A DNA stretch of 13,469 bases, from assembly GCA_028693975.1 (NCBI GenBank), contig JAQUUF010000013.1, positions 1 through 13,469 of the forward strand, given 5' to 3'. The notes under the pieces are model-generated. The model was not told where the DNA came from and did no database searches. It saw only the letters and a program-made list of their open reading frames with translations. Shown here in pieces: positions 1 through 7,778 of the stretch. How positions within the stretch are numbered: the first letter of the stretch is position 1; the number at the start of each line of letters is the position of its first letter. Both the position numbers and the translations under genes were made by a program. Source of the DNA: Acidaminococcaceae bacterium (GTDB lineage: Bacteria > Bacillota > Negativicutes > Acidaminococcales > Acidaminococcaceae).

Positions 1-830
1 ATCGCCGGGTCTTGAATAATCTCCTGCTCTGCTATAATTATCAACTCTTCCATTATACCATGAACATCTTTATTTCTGTCACCTGTTTTTGGTGTGTATA
101 ATGGTGGATAAATCTTAGCCGTCAAGGTTCCATCCGGGTTATTGTGCATAAAGGTCGGTATAATCGGAGCTTTGTGCATTCTAGAGAGTAACGCCGCTCC
201 CGGTGGCACAACTGATTTTTTGCCAAAAAAGATTAATTTCTCTCCATCTTGACCTGTATCTTGGTCATACAAGACTCCCAATAAATTCTTATCTCTCAGG
301 ATACGGTTGATGGCTAGCATACTGTTTTCGCCATGATTATATACAACCTTTTGCCCCACCATTTCCCTGTATTCATTGATGAACTTATCCATGCCACTGT
401 TATTTTGCTTACGAGTAATGGACAAAATAGGATAGCCCAAAAGAGCCATGGTACCACCGAGCATTTCCCAATTACCATAATGCGCCGTACACATAACCAC
501 GCCATGGTGTTGGGCAAAAGCCGCTTCTAAGTATTCCTCGCCCTCTACCTTCACCAGCTGGCGAAAATTCTGCGGCGTAAGCAAGGGAAAGCGCAATACT
601 TCCACAATCATCCGGCCAAATCTAGTAACACTCTCGCGAGCAATTGCTCTGGCTCTAGCGTCATCCACGCCCAAGCAGGCTTTAATATTCTCCACCGCCA
701 TGACCTCACGCCAAGTCGGTACGAGCTTCCATGCCAACCATCCGGTAAAGGAGGCAAAAGCAGTGCGCAGACAACGGGGTGCAATACACAATATTTTACT
801 CAATAGCTTCATGGCCCAATAGCCTAGCAT
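1..830 (-). CDS. lpxL: LpxL/HtrB-family lipid A (lysophospholipid) acyltransferase, 3' end cut by window edge
   Basis: The frame is open from the ATG at 830 to the window edge (276 codons, no stop). The family moves an acyl chain from acyl carrier protein onto a lipid A precursor at the inner face of the cytoplasmic membrane. The catalytic H-x4-E motif is visible as HYGNWE at residues 117-122 (about nt 482-465), and a second conserved block lies at about residues 186-225 (LYDQDTGQDG, then VVPPGAALL and APIIPTF). The N-terminus is hydrophobic with basic residues, as in membrane-bound family members. The last visible residues (EIIQDPA) resemble the stretch just before the usual C-terminal W-x-HRRWK-like ending, so probably only a few residues are missing. 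An in-frame TGA lies just upstream of the ATG; AAGGAG sits 11 nt before it, a rather long spacing. It follows lpxD by 47 nt. Which lipid A position it acylates (LpxL or LpxM type) cannot be told. Confidence 0.87.
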   Translation of the reverse strand, partial: MLGYWAMKLLSKILCIAPRCLRTAFASFTGWLAWKLVPTWREVMAVENIKACLGVDDARARAIARESVTRFGRMIVEVLRFPLLTPQNFRQLVKVEGEEYLEAAFAQHHGVVMCTAHYGNWEMLGGTMALLGYPILSITRKQNNSGMDKFINEYREMVGQKVVYNHGENSMLAINRILRDKNLLGVLYDQDTGQDGEKLIFFGKKSVVPPGAALLSRMHKAPIIPTFMHNNPDGTLTAKIYPPLYTPKTGDRNKDVHGIMEELIIIAEQEIIQDPA

Positions 831-877
831 AGCTTGTCACTCTCCTTACTGTCTAATCAAAAAGTACCCTATCATTC

Positions 878-1906
878 TTATTTCTTATCTGCTTGCAAAG
901 CCGCAACGGCTTTTTCCAGAGCCTTAACCTGCTTGAGCAGCGAACCAACCTTGCGCAAACTAGCTTCTTCTCGCAGCCATTCCTTGTGAGGCTGAGCTGG
1001 GAATCCTGCCAAAATAGAATTAGAGGGAATATCGCCAATAATGCCGGCACGACCGGCAAAAGTACAATTATCGCCAATAGTAATATGACCCACGGTAGCC
1101 GCTTGTCCGCCAAAAGTACAATTATGTCCAATATTCACACTGCCGGAAATACCCACATGAGCCACAAACAAACAATTTTCGCCTACAATATCATTATGGC
1201 CTAAATGCACCAGATTATCTATCTTGGTACCATTGCCCACAATAGTGCTATCTACGGTGGCTCTATCAATACAGGTATTGCAACCAACTTCCACATCGTC
1301 GCCTAGTACGACATTGCCCGTTTGCAAAACCTTGCTATGCTTACCATTAGTGGTAATAAAGCCAAAGCCATCACCACCGATAACACAACCTGCCTGCAAA
1401 ATACAGCGTGCCCCAATCTGGCAGCCTTCACGCACCGTAACACTGGGATAGAGAACACAGCCCGCACCGAGCGTAACCTTTTTGCCCACATAAACGTGAG
1501 GGTAGATAACAGTATCGTCGCCGACCACAGCATCGTCTGCTACATAGGCAAAAGCTTGAATTGCCACATTCTTGCCAATATGGGCCTGGGGCGAAACATA
1601 GGCATAGTGGCTGATGACACGCTCAACCTCCTCCGGAGCACGGAATATTTCCAACAATTGGGCAAACGCCGCACGGGGATTAGCGACCTTAATAACAGGC
1701 CTATCCGGCAAAGATGGGTCATCTAGCGCCAAGACCATAGCCCCGGCCCTGCTTAAATGACAATGCTCCACATAGGGTGGCACTGCAAAAGATATTTGCT
1801 CACTGCTCGCCTCTTCTAAGCCATTAACTCCGGCAATAAGTTTGGAGGCATCTCCTTCAACCTTACCCTGCAATAATTGGGCTAATTCGCCTACTGTTTT
1901 ATTCAT
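878..1906 (-). CDS. lpxD: UDP-3-O-acylglucosamine N-acyltransferase LpxD
   Basis: Third step of lipid A synthesis: transfers a hydroxyacyl chain from acyl carrier protein to the 2-amino group of UDP-3-O-acyl-glucosamine in the cytoplasm. The 342 residues match the usual family length. An N-terminal uridine-binding domain (about 1-100) precedes a left-handed beta-helix of hexapeptide repeats (about 105-290, with many [IV]G-x4 units) and a C-terminal helix (about 305-340). The family signature GGDGFGF is at 177-183, and the likely catalytic base is H237 in NLVHLGHND, aligning with the catalytic His of E. coli LpxD. A GGAGG lies 8 nt before the ATG. It is preceded by ompH genes, an order also seen in Proteobacteria (skp-lpxD), and followed by an LpxL-type acyltransferase. 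Expression is expected from the promoter at 3883-3911, perhaps tempered by the hairpin just upstream. Confidence 0.97.
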   Translation of the reverse strand: MNKTVGELAQLLQGKVEGDASKLIAGVNGLEEASSEQISFAVPPYVEHCHLSRAGAMVLALDDPSLPDRPVIKVANPRAAFAQLLEIFRAPEEVERVISHYAYVSPQAHIGKNVAIQAFAYVADDAVVGDDTVIYPHVYVGKKVTLGAGCVLYPSVTVREGCQIGARCILQAGCVIGGDGFGFITTNGKHSKVLQTGNVVLGDDVEVGCNTCIDRATVDSTIVGNGTKIDNLVHLGHNDIVGENCLFVAHVGISGSVNIGHNCTFGGQAATVGHITIGDNCTFAGRAGIIGDIPSNSILAGFPAQPHKEWLREEASLRKVGSLLKQVKALEKAVAALQADKK

Positions 1907-1933
1907 ATTCTTTCCCTCCGCCTATAATATACG

Positions 1934-1960
1934 AAAAGGACGGACGATGCGGTCCGCCCT
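1934..1960 (-). terminator. Hairpin between the third ompH gene and lpxD (weak terminator or processing site)
   Basis: On the minus strand AGGGCGGAC (1960-1952) pairs with GTCCGTCCT (1945-1937) over 9 bp with one G-U pair, around a 6-nt loop. The stem is GC-rich, but only a short run of T follows before CG, so full termination is doubtful. It starts 7 nt after the ompH stop codon and ends about 30 nt before the lpxD start. It could attenuate lpxD and lpxL relative to the chaperones, or protect the upstream mRNA end. Confidence 0.5.
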
Positions 1961-1967
1961 TCACAGG

Positions 1968-2378
1968 TTATTTCATCTTTTTCAAAATATCATCAGTAAC
2001 GTCGACGCCACCTTGGGGAACTGCTTCTTTCACTAAGATAGCACCCAGCTTCTTTTCTTTGGCTACTTCACCAGCTGCTGTTTCAAAGCTTGTCTTGAGC
2101 TTATTTTGTGCTTCTGTTTGGATAACCTGCATCTTAGCGCTCTTATCCTGCACAACCTTCTGCGCTTCTTCTTGACTCTTGCCTTCAGTTTCTTTCATCA
2201 TTTCTTCTTGCAAGGTCTTGGCCTTAGCGGTCATATCTTCTTTAATAGCCTTGTACACAGTGCTTTCGCTCTCAATCTTTTTCATATCCACTGTACCGAA
2301 TTGGTCATTGCGGCCACAGCCAAAGGAAGTTACAGCCATAGTAGCCAACATTGCTACCACTAATAATTTTTTTAACAT
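1968..2378 (-). CDS. OmpH/Skp-family periplasmic chaperone, small probable lipoprotein
   Basis: A 136-residue OmpH-type protein. The N-terminus MLKKLLVVAMLATMAVTSFGC looks like a lipoprotein signal with Cys21 as the lipidated residue, although S-F-G before the Cys is a poor lipobox, so anchoring is only probable. Residues 35-105 are charged and helical, fitting the Skp coiled-coil arms. The end carries the family's closing pattern: KKLGAILVKEAV, then GGVDVTDDILKKMK. Skp-like proteins hold unfolded outer-membrane proteins in the periplasm on their way to BamA. It is the third of three tandem ompH paralogs, 16 nt after the second, with a GAGAGGGA ribosome binding site. It is shorter than E. coli Skp (about 160 residues), mostly because the arms are short. 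Confidence 0.88.
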   Translation of the reverse strand: MLKKLLVVAMLATMAVTSFGCGRNDQFGTVDMKKIESESTVYKAIKEDMTAKAKTLQEEMMKETEGKSQEEAQKVVQDKSAKMQVIQTEAQNKLKTSFETAAGEVAKEKKLGAILVKEAVPQGGVDVTDDILKKMK

Positions 2379-2394
2379 TGTCTATCCCTCTCCA

Positions 2395-3309
2395 TTACTT
2401 TGCTATATTTTTCAATTCATTAATAACACTATTGGTAATATCAGTCGCCGCTATATTGGCGCGCACATCGCGTACCACCAGGCTATACTTCTTCGTCAGA
2501 GCAATCTTAGTAATAGCACTATTGATATCACTAGACATGCTAGCTTCCAGAGTGTCATAATCGGCACCCTTTTGGTTCACTTGCTTATCTAGAGAGGCCA
2601 TCAGCTTGTCAAACTCTGCCGGGCCCTGTTTGAGTCTTGCCCTGTCACTGTCTTTAATGCCCAAGCCCTTTTTCATATACTCGCCTGTTAATTGCTTAGC
2701 ATATTCGTCCAGTTCCTTATTGTTCTTCTCAATTTCAGGTCCTAGCTTCTGATTAATGTAGTCTTGTTTTCTTGCCTCTACTACCGCCATGGCATGAGAT
2801 CTGGCGGCAAGAATATCTTGCAGTTCTTTTTCCACAGCTTGGCGCGCCGACACTGTCATGCGCACATTCTCCAGCTTAAGTCTAAGATTAATGATAGGCA
2901 GGCGATAGACTTCCTCCACCTTGTGGCGCTCAGCAATCACATACTGTTCTGCTTCTCCGTCAAGCTTGGCTTCCAGCTTGCGTAGTCTATCACGATTGAC
3001 GGTTTCGCGCTCTAACATCTTGGTGGTGTATTCAGCCTGCATAAAATTGGCTTGACCGCCTTGCTTGAGCTGCATCATCTTCTTAATCAAAGATAACTGC
3101 TGCATCCCTAGCGCTTTCTGCTCATCACGCATTTTCTCTGCTCGGTGCAACTCCTGTGCATATCTTTGGAGCTTCTCATACTGGGGATGGCTTTCCATCG
3201 CTTTTTGCCAATCCACGATTGCTATATTTGTTTTTTTGTTAAGCCCCCAATTGCCACAGGCAGATACCAGCATGGCAAGGGCTGTAAGCAGACATATAAG
3301 CCAACGCAA
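2395..3309 (-). CDS. Long OmpH/Skp-like lipoprotein with extended coiled coil
   Basis: The frame could start at a TTG at 3327, but the AGGAGG ribosome binding site (about 3321-3316) would then lie inside the gene. The TTG at 3309 sits 6 nt after it and is the better start, giving 304 residues. The signal is short, with a good lipobox (LVSAC, lipidated Cys18), so the protein is probably membrane-anchored on the periplasmic side. An OmpH-like opening follows (NIAIVDWQKAMESHPQYEKL), then about 200 residues of charged, heptad-like helix, then an OmpH-type end (TKKYSLVVRDV, ATDITNSVINELKN). It is nearly twice the usual Skp length; the extra is in the coiled-coil arms. Second of three tandem ompH-type genes. 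Role in chaperoning is inferred from family and context; a tether or spacer role is also possible. Confidence 0.85.
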   Translation of the reverse strand: MRWLICLLTALAMLVSACGNWGLNKKTNIAIVDWQKAMESHPQYEKLQRYAQELHRAEKMRDEQKALGMQQLSLIKKMMQLKQGGQANFMQAEYTTKMLERETVNRDRLRKLEAKLDGEAEQYVIAERHKVEEVYRLPIINLRLKLENVRMTVSARQAVEKELQDILAARSHAMAVVEARKQDYINQKLGPEIEKNNKELDEYAKQLTGEYMKKGLGIKDSDRARLKQGPAEFDKLMASLDKQVNQKGADYDTLEASMSSDINSAITKIALTKKYSLVVRDVRANIAATDITNSVINELKNIAK

Positions 3310-3355
3310 GCTACCCCTCCTCAGCAATCAGGAATCCATCCACCAACTTACTTAA

Positions 3356-3835
3356 TTACTTGCTTTTTTTGAGTTCTGCCGTAACATCAGCAGTAACATC
3401 AGCACCACCATAAACCACAGTGCTTTTATCAACTACAATAACCAAACCCTTGCGCTTGCCTACAGCGGCAATAGCATCATTGACTTTCTTGGTAACAGGG
3501 TCTAGCAATTCTTTTTCTTTGGCAGTTAACTTCTCCTGATATTCTTTCATCAGTTTGCTCTTATCTGCATCATTCATACCTTTGCTCTTCTCATCAAATT
3601 CTTTCTGAGCATTGGTAACTTCCTCACGCATAGTCACTTGTACTTCATTCAAGCCAGGTGCCCCACGCATAATGTTCTGATATTCCACACAACCAATAGC
3701 AGAATCAGACACGCCGGTTTCCTTGCCAAAATTACTCTGAGTCAAGCTCAAAACAAATACGCCAATGACAAAAATAGCTGCGATGATTAAAGAAATGACC
3801 TTAACATTCTTTTTGTTGGCAAATTCCATCATCAT
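3356..3835 (-). CDS. OmpH/Skp-family periplasmic chaperone, probably anchored by an uncleaved signal
   Basis: A 159-residue protein of typical OmpH/Skp length and the clearest family member here. After a basic start, residues 13-32 form one hydrophobic helix with no obvious Ala-x-Ala cleavage site or lipobox, so it is probably a signal-anchor in the inner membrane, unlike soluble E. coli Skp. The OmpH core runs from about 46: IGCVEYQNIMRGAPG, charged helical arms at 62-125, then KRKGLVIVVDKSTVVYGG and ADVTADVTAELKK at the end. It should carry unfolded outer-membrane proteins towards BamA. It starts with three consecutive ATG codons; the first (3835) has AGGGA 7 nt upstream. It is the first gene after the strong promoter at 3883-3911, so it should be well expressed along with the two ompH paralogs and lpxD behind it. 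Confidence 0.9.
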   Translation of the reverse strand: MMMEFANKKNVKVISLIIAAIFVIGVFVLSLTQSNFGKETGVSDSAIGCVEYQNIMRGAPGLNEVQVTMREEVTNAQKEFDEKSKGMNDADKSKLMKEYQEKLTAKEKELLDPVTKKVNDAIAAVGKRKGLVIVVDKSTVVYGGADVTADVTAELKKSK

Positions 3836-3882
3836 TTTAATATCCCTACTCTCTCAATATACCTTTTTTAGCTAACTTATTA

Positions 3883-3911
3883 ATTATAACAACATTATCA
3901 TACTCTTTCAA
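3883..3911 (-). promoter_or_regulatory. Near-consensus sigma-A promoter for ompH-ompH-ompH-lpxD-lpxL
   Basis: On the minus strand the -35 TTGAAA (3911-3906) and -10 TATAAT (3888-3883) are separated by exactly 17 nt, matching 11 of 12 consensus bases. A TG one base before the -10 makes it an extended -10 as well. It lies 6 nt after the stop codon of the upstream gene. The expected start is near 3876, giving a leader of about 40 nt before the ompH ATG at 3835. Confidence 0.82.
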
Positions 3912-3917
3912 GAAACT

Positions 3918-5198
3918 TTATAAATTCCCAATAATACGCAAGTAGGGCTTATCTTTGGCATAAACATACTCTGCGCTCAAATATTCGTGTATCCTGTAGC
4001 GCAGTCCAAACTCATAATTAGCTTCGCCGGAGAAATACTCTGCCCGCAACCTCCACTTGGGTGCAAAATCATACTCCAGCCGATAGTCATTCTCCTTGTC
4101 GGTGATGCGCCGCGCGTAGCTAAGGGTAACATTACCCATTTTCCTAGCGTAGCCGGGAGCAAGCTCCCAATCACTGCCCTTATCCAAAACCACAGAAGTC
4201 TCAGCAAAAAGCTCATCTGCACCGGAAATATATTTGCCAATATGAATCTTACCAGAAATATTATTTTGATTGCGTCCCACATCTCCATAGCCTTCTATCC
4301 AGACCTTGTAGCGAGGTGAATCCAGGGCTACGGCAATCGTCGTATTTGCTCCTACCGTCAACTTAACGACAGGCTTGGCGCCATATAATTGCACGACTTT
4401 TTGTTGGGACAAATAACTTGCAAGTTCTTTTTCTTTTTGTGCTTGGTTTTTTTGCAAATAAAGCACGGGCATCCCTCTTAATTCATCTACCTTGGTTTGA
4501 AACTTAGTTCGCACATCTTTGAAAAGTAAATTGGGTAGATTATTGGAGAGAAAATCAAACTCTATACTCTTAATAGTCTGGCCTACAGGATAAATAATCA
4601 CCTGTACTTGAACTTTGGGTCCAGTGCCAGTCAAATCAACGGCCGCCCTAAAATCCGGCAAAGCCTGTTCTAATTGTTGTTGAATGCGAGCTCTTACTAT
4701 TCCCTGAGCCCAATCTGTAGCATCAGCCGAAGCACCCTTCACTGTAGCAATAATATCTTGCCGCAGCGTCGGCACACGGTCCAATAGCTCCTGAGAAGAC
4801 TTGCTGTCAAGACCTGAGAAAAGCACTTCCACTTGCACATCCTTGACTGTATCATGCCAAGGAGCCAACGCAACTCTGACCACACTAGTGCGGCTAAGCT
4901 GCAAGGATAACCGCTCGACTTGATAGCCGGTCAAAGCCCTATCGGCCACTTCTGTCAGCAAACGACTGTAATCGGCCTGGCTAGAGCGTAAATTCTCGGT
5001 ATCTTTAGTCAGCAAGAGCTGTTCTGCTACCACTTGAATGCTTTTTTGCATACGTGCCAGGAGAGGAGCGCTTGTTCCCTGCTGTACATCACGCAGCTCC
5101 ACCTCTACCTGCTCAATAGGAACAGCATAAGACGGCACTGTAGGCACACATAACAATAGCGTCAAAAGAGCACTGTAACAATACTTCATTCTACGCAT
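3918..5198 (-). CDS. Exported protein of unknown family, predicted C-terminal beta-barrel
   Basis: I do not recognise this family. The frame extends up to a TTG at 5210, but the ATG at 5198 is the better start: GGGTGG lies just before it and a clean signal peptide follows (cleavage near SYA-VP, residue 25). The mature protein starts with a helical/mixed region (about 30-185). Residues about 195-285 look like alternating strands and two helices, loosely POTRA-like (inference). The last about 140 residues are short alternating polar/hydrophobic strands ending in PYLRIIGNL, as expected for a small outer-membrane barrel, although the final residue is Leu rather than the common Phe. It starts 14 nt after the bamA stop codon, so it is probably co-transcribed with bamA, and precedes the ompH genes. 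A role in outer-membrane assembly or anchoring is suggested only by this context. Confidence 0.8.
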   Translation of the reverse strand: MRRMKYCYSALLTLLLCVPTVPSYAVPIEQVEVELRDVQQGTSAPLLARMQKSIQVVAEQLLLTKDTENLRSSQADYSRLLTEVADRALTGYQVERLSLQLSRTSVVRVALAPWHDTVKDVQVEVLFSGLDSKSSQELLDRVPTLRQDIIATVKGASADATDWAQGIVRARIQQQLEQALPDFRAAVDLTGTGPKVQVQVIIYPVGQTIKSIEFDFLSNNLPNLLFKDVRTKFQTKVDELRGMPVLYLQKNQAQKEKELASYLSQQKVVQLYGAKPVVKLTVGANTTIAVALDSPRYKVWIEGYGDVGRNQNNISGKIHIGKYISGADELFAETSVVLDKGSDWELAPGYARKMGNVTLSYARRITDKENDYRLEYDFAPKWRLRAEYFSGEANYEFGLRYRIHEYLSAEYVYAKDKPYLRIIGNL

Positions 5199-5212
5199 AT
5201 GACCACCCAAAC

Positions 5213-7243
5213 TTAGAATTGACCGCCAAAGCTGAAGTGGAAGCGATTGCCATTACCATCCTTAAGCGGAATACCATAGTCAAAACGCAATGGACCTAGA
5301 GGAGAATTAACCCTCAAGCCTATACCTACGCTATATTTCATCAAGCTAAAGTCAAAATCTTTCTCATCATACAAATTCTTATCCCAAGCATAACCGGCAT
5401 CAGTGAAGAATACGCCTTGCACCTTCTTAACAATAGGCACACGGAATTCCAAGGAAGTCCTGAACATACTATTGCCTCTGAATTGATTATCTCTGAAACC
5501 TCTTAAGGTATCACTACCGCCTACACTATAGCGCTGTGCCAAGGGCATATCCCCATTAGCATAGCCTGCGGCTATATTCCACGCCCAGACATTATCAGCA
5601 CCTACACGATAGTAGTATCTGTAGTCGGCACTATATTTCTGGTAGTTGAAATCACCACCGAAAGAAGCTACTTCAATACTATAGTTAGTACGTTTACCAT
5701 CTCTGGGGTCGTAGATATTATCACGAGAATCAAGTACACGGCCAATAGTAATACTGCGGCTGGTACCGAAATTGGCAGCTTGGCGTTCTGCCGCTACCGC
5801 GGATCCATAATTGGTCGTAGTGTCTTTTTTGCCATCGCCAATACCTTCGTAGTATTGGGTGGAATAGCCACTCTCCGGTCCTTCATATTTATCGTCACGA
5901 TTCTTCAAAGTCATGTAATTGGTGATATTATCATCGTCCGTAACACGGCTAAAGGTTAGCTCCTGACCAACACGCTTCTTATCGTAACGGGCAATTTCAT
6001 CACCATCACGGTTATAATCCACATACTCATTCGTCATATTGTAAATGGTAAGACCAGCGGTTGTACCCTTCTTATCAATCCAAGGCTTGGTATAAGAAAA
6101 TTCATAGTTCTTATTATTACTGCCGCTGCCACCGAATTCCCAGCGCAAATCAATTTTATCACCGGTACCACGGAAGTTCTTGTCACCAATATTGACCATG
6201 CCCAAGAAGCCATCAGCATCACTGTAACCGGCACCAATACCGAAGGTGCCGGTGCTCATCTCGACTACGGTAATTTCAACTTCAACTCCGCCAGGGGTTT
6301 GGCCCGGGTTTAATTTGATGTTAACATCTTCAAAATAACCCAAGTTATAAATCTTTTGCATACTGCGGCGGGCTGCCTTAGCATTAAAGGGCTCACCCTT
6401 CTTCAAGCGCATCTCGCGAACAACTACATAATCTTTGGTCTTAGTATTACCTTTAATTTTGAAGCCTTCAACAATGCCTTCATTGATAGCCATAGCCAAA
6501 TGTCCATCCGGAAGCATTCTAATATCACCAACTTTGGCCAAGATATAGCCTTGTTGGCTGTATTCACTCTCTACCTTGCGGGCACCCTCGTTAACCTTTT
6601 TGGTATTGAGAATATCACCTTGTTTAAGGTCCATAATAGAGCGAATCTTATCGGTAACAATCTTAGTATTGCCTTCTACATCTAACTGCTCAAAGACAGG
6701 ATTATCTATAACATTGTAATTGATTTGGGTACCTTCCGGTACTGCTACAAAAGTCGGGTTAATCTCATAGAACCACCCGGATTCATACAAAGAACGGAGG
6801 TCTCCGTCAAAGCCTTCCGCGGTAATCTTAGCTCCCGCTTTGAGCTTGAGCAAATCCAACACTTCTTCTTTGGGAGCTTTGGTATCACCCACTAGGCTAA
6901 CTTTGGTAGCCAAAGTGCCAATAAAGAGCTTAACTTTATTTTCGCTTTGGATAATCTGCTGCTCCACCTTCTGCACCGCTTCTTCCGAAAGCAAGGTATT
7001 AGCACGACTTGCAGCCGCTTGCGCCTGGCTCGTAGCTTTCTTGGTAGCAGCTTCTTCTTGTTGCTTAACTTCTTTGGCCTTCGCGATAGCTTTATCAGCC
7101 TGTTCGGCATTAGATGCTTTCGCAACATTTTTCACATCAATTGGCTGACTTACTGTAACCTCTGCATAGACAAGAGGTGTTGCCATTAGTAAAGATGCCA
7201 AGATACCAGCTGCCAACGGTTGTAAGATCATTCTTTTTTTCAT
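5213..7243 (-). CDS. bamA: Outer-membrane protein assembly factor BamA (Omp85), three POTRA domains
   Basis: Core of the machine that folds beta-barrel proteins into the outer membrane. 676 residues: signal peptide 1-27 (cut after VYA); Ala/Lys/Glu-rich, probably helical segment 38-104; three POTRA domains at about 106-184, 185-260 and 260-329 (each closing on a pattern such as GYFEDVNIKL); then a barrel from 330. The loop-6 signature appears as VGGSDTLRGF (574-583), with LRGF in place of the usual VRGF. FFTDAGYAW (612-620) and LGPLRFDYG (649-657) are typical, and the C-terminus FHFSFGGQF ends in Phe like a beta-signal. E. coli BamA has five POTRA domains and about 810 residues, so this is a shorter form. 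AGGGGGA lies before the ATG, 16 nt after the preceding gene. Transcription probably starts at the promoter at 7837-7865. Confidence 0.97.
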   Translation of the reverse strand: MKKRMILQPLAAGILASLLMATPLVYAEVTVSQPIDVKNVAKASNAEQADKAIAKAKEVKQQEEAATKKATSQAQAAASRANTLLSEEAVQKVEQQIIQSENKVKLFIGTLATKVSLVGDTKAPKEEVLDLLKLKAGAKITAEGFDGDLRSLYESGWFYEINPTFVAVPEGTQINYNVIDNPVFEQLDVEGNTKIVTDKIRSIMDLKQGDILNTKKVNEGARKVESEYSQQGYILAKVGDIRMLPDGHLAMAINEGIVEGFKIKGNTKTKDYVVVREMRLKKGEPFNAKAARRSMQKIYNLGYFEDVNIKLNPGQTPGGVEVEITVVEMSTGTFGIGAGYSDADGFLGMVNIGDKNFRGTGDKIDLRWEFGGSGSNNKNYEFSYTKPWIDKKGTTAGLTIYNMTNEYVDYNRDGDEIARYDKKRVGQELTFSRVTDDDNITNYMTLKNRDDKYEGPESGYSTQYYEGIGDGKKDTTTNYGSAVAAERQAANFGTSRSITIGRVLDSRDNIYDPRDGKRTNYSIEVASFGGDFNYQKYSADYRYYYRVGADNVWAWNIAAGYANGDMPLAQRYSVGGSDTLRGFRDNQFRGNSMFRTSLEFRVPIVKKVQGVFFTDAGYAWDKNLYDEKDFDFSLMKYSVGIGLRVNSPLGPLRFDYGIPLKDGNGNRFHFSFGGQF

Positions 7244-7259
7244 GATATTCCCCCTACTT

Positions 7260-7769
7260 TTAATTAGCGTTTAATGTTTTGCGGGCTGCTCGCACCAAAT
7301 CATGTACTTGGTCGGCAGAAGCCACGGGTGTTTCTTTAGTTGTATTTAGCGGTACGCTCTTGCGAATTGGCTCCGCTGCCGCCGATGTCTGCTGCGGCGT
7401 TTGTACCGGTATTATTAGCTCTTGCGACTTGGCCTCCACTGCGGACGTACCCGGCACAGTTGTCGCCGCTACAGGTGCAGGCGGCGCTATCTCCTGCGCT
7501 ACGGCAGGCTTATCAGTCAAGCGTGCCCAATACCACGTGGTCGCTCCTACAAGCACCACAAATACTGCTAGTGCTATCGCCATAAACTGCCTCGCCCAAA
7601 AGCTCTTAGTCGCACGGCGCTCTTTCAAATGCTGCATCTGCGCTTCAGCCAGCATCAAATCCAGCTCACCGCGGGTACCACTACCACTACGGAAGCTAGC
7701 CTCTGCCTGCTCCAAATTGCTGCGTAAATTATGTATTTGTTCACAAACTTGCTTATCTTGTGCGCTCAT
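7260..7769 (-). CDS. Single-pass membrane protein of unknown family; candidate anti-sigma factor or envelope protein
   Basis: 169 residues with no family I recognise. Residues 1-60 are charged and helical (QIHNLRSNLEQAEASF, then GELDLMLAEAQMQHLKERR) and end in a basic patch, so they should be cytoplasmic. Residues 62-81 are one transmembrane helix. After it comes a Pro/Ala/Thr/Gln-rich, probably unstructured periplasmic stretch (88-150) and a short terminal helix (152-167). The cytoplasmic head, one helix and periplasmic tail match the topology of membrane anti-sigma factors, and the preceding gene encodes a sigma factor. However, it has its own promoter, lies 136 nt from that gene and is closely followed by bamA (16 nt), so it could equally serve the Bam machinery. 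No zinc-binding anti-sigma motif is seen. AGGTGAT precedes the ATG by about 6-8 nt, inside a small hairpin. Confidence 0.8.
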   Translation of the reverse strand: MSAQDKQVCEQIHNLRSNLEQAEASFRSGSGTRGELDLMLAEAQMQHLKERRATKSFWARQFMAIALAVFVVLVGATTWYWARLTDKPAVAQEIAPPAPVAATTVPGTSAVEAKSQELIIPVQTPQQTSAAAEPIRKSVPLNTTKETPVASADQVHDLVRAARKTLNAN

Positions 7770-7778
7770 TAGTCTATC

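Noticed and set aside
853..1131. Minus-strand 92-codon frame overlapping lpxD
   Set aside because: Out-of-frame shadow of lpxD, whose family motifs are clear in the other frame.
3310..3327. Upstream TTG start for the long OmpH-like lipoprotein
   Set aside because: The AGGAGG Shine-Dalgarno sequence lies within those codons; the TTG at 3309 has ideal spacing.
1967..3835. The tandem ompH genes as a recent duplication or assembly artefact
   Set aside because: The three proteins differ strongly in length, anchor and sequence, so they are old paralogs.
5199..5210. Upstream TTG start for the unknown outer-membrane-type protein
   Set aside because: It would put the GGGTGG ribosome binding site inside the gene; the ATG at 5198 gives a standard signal peptide.
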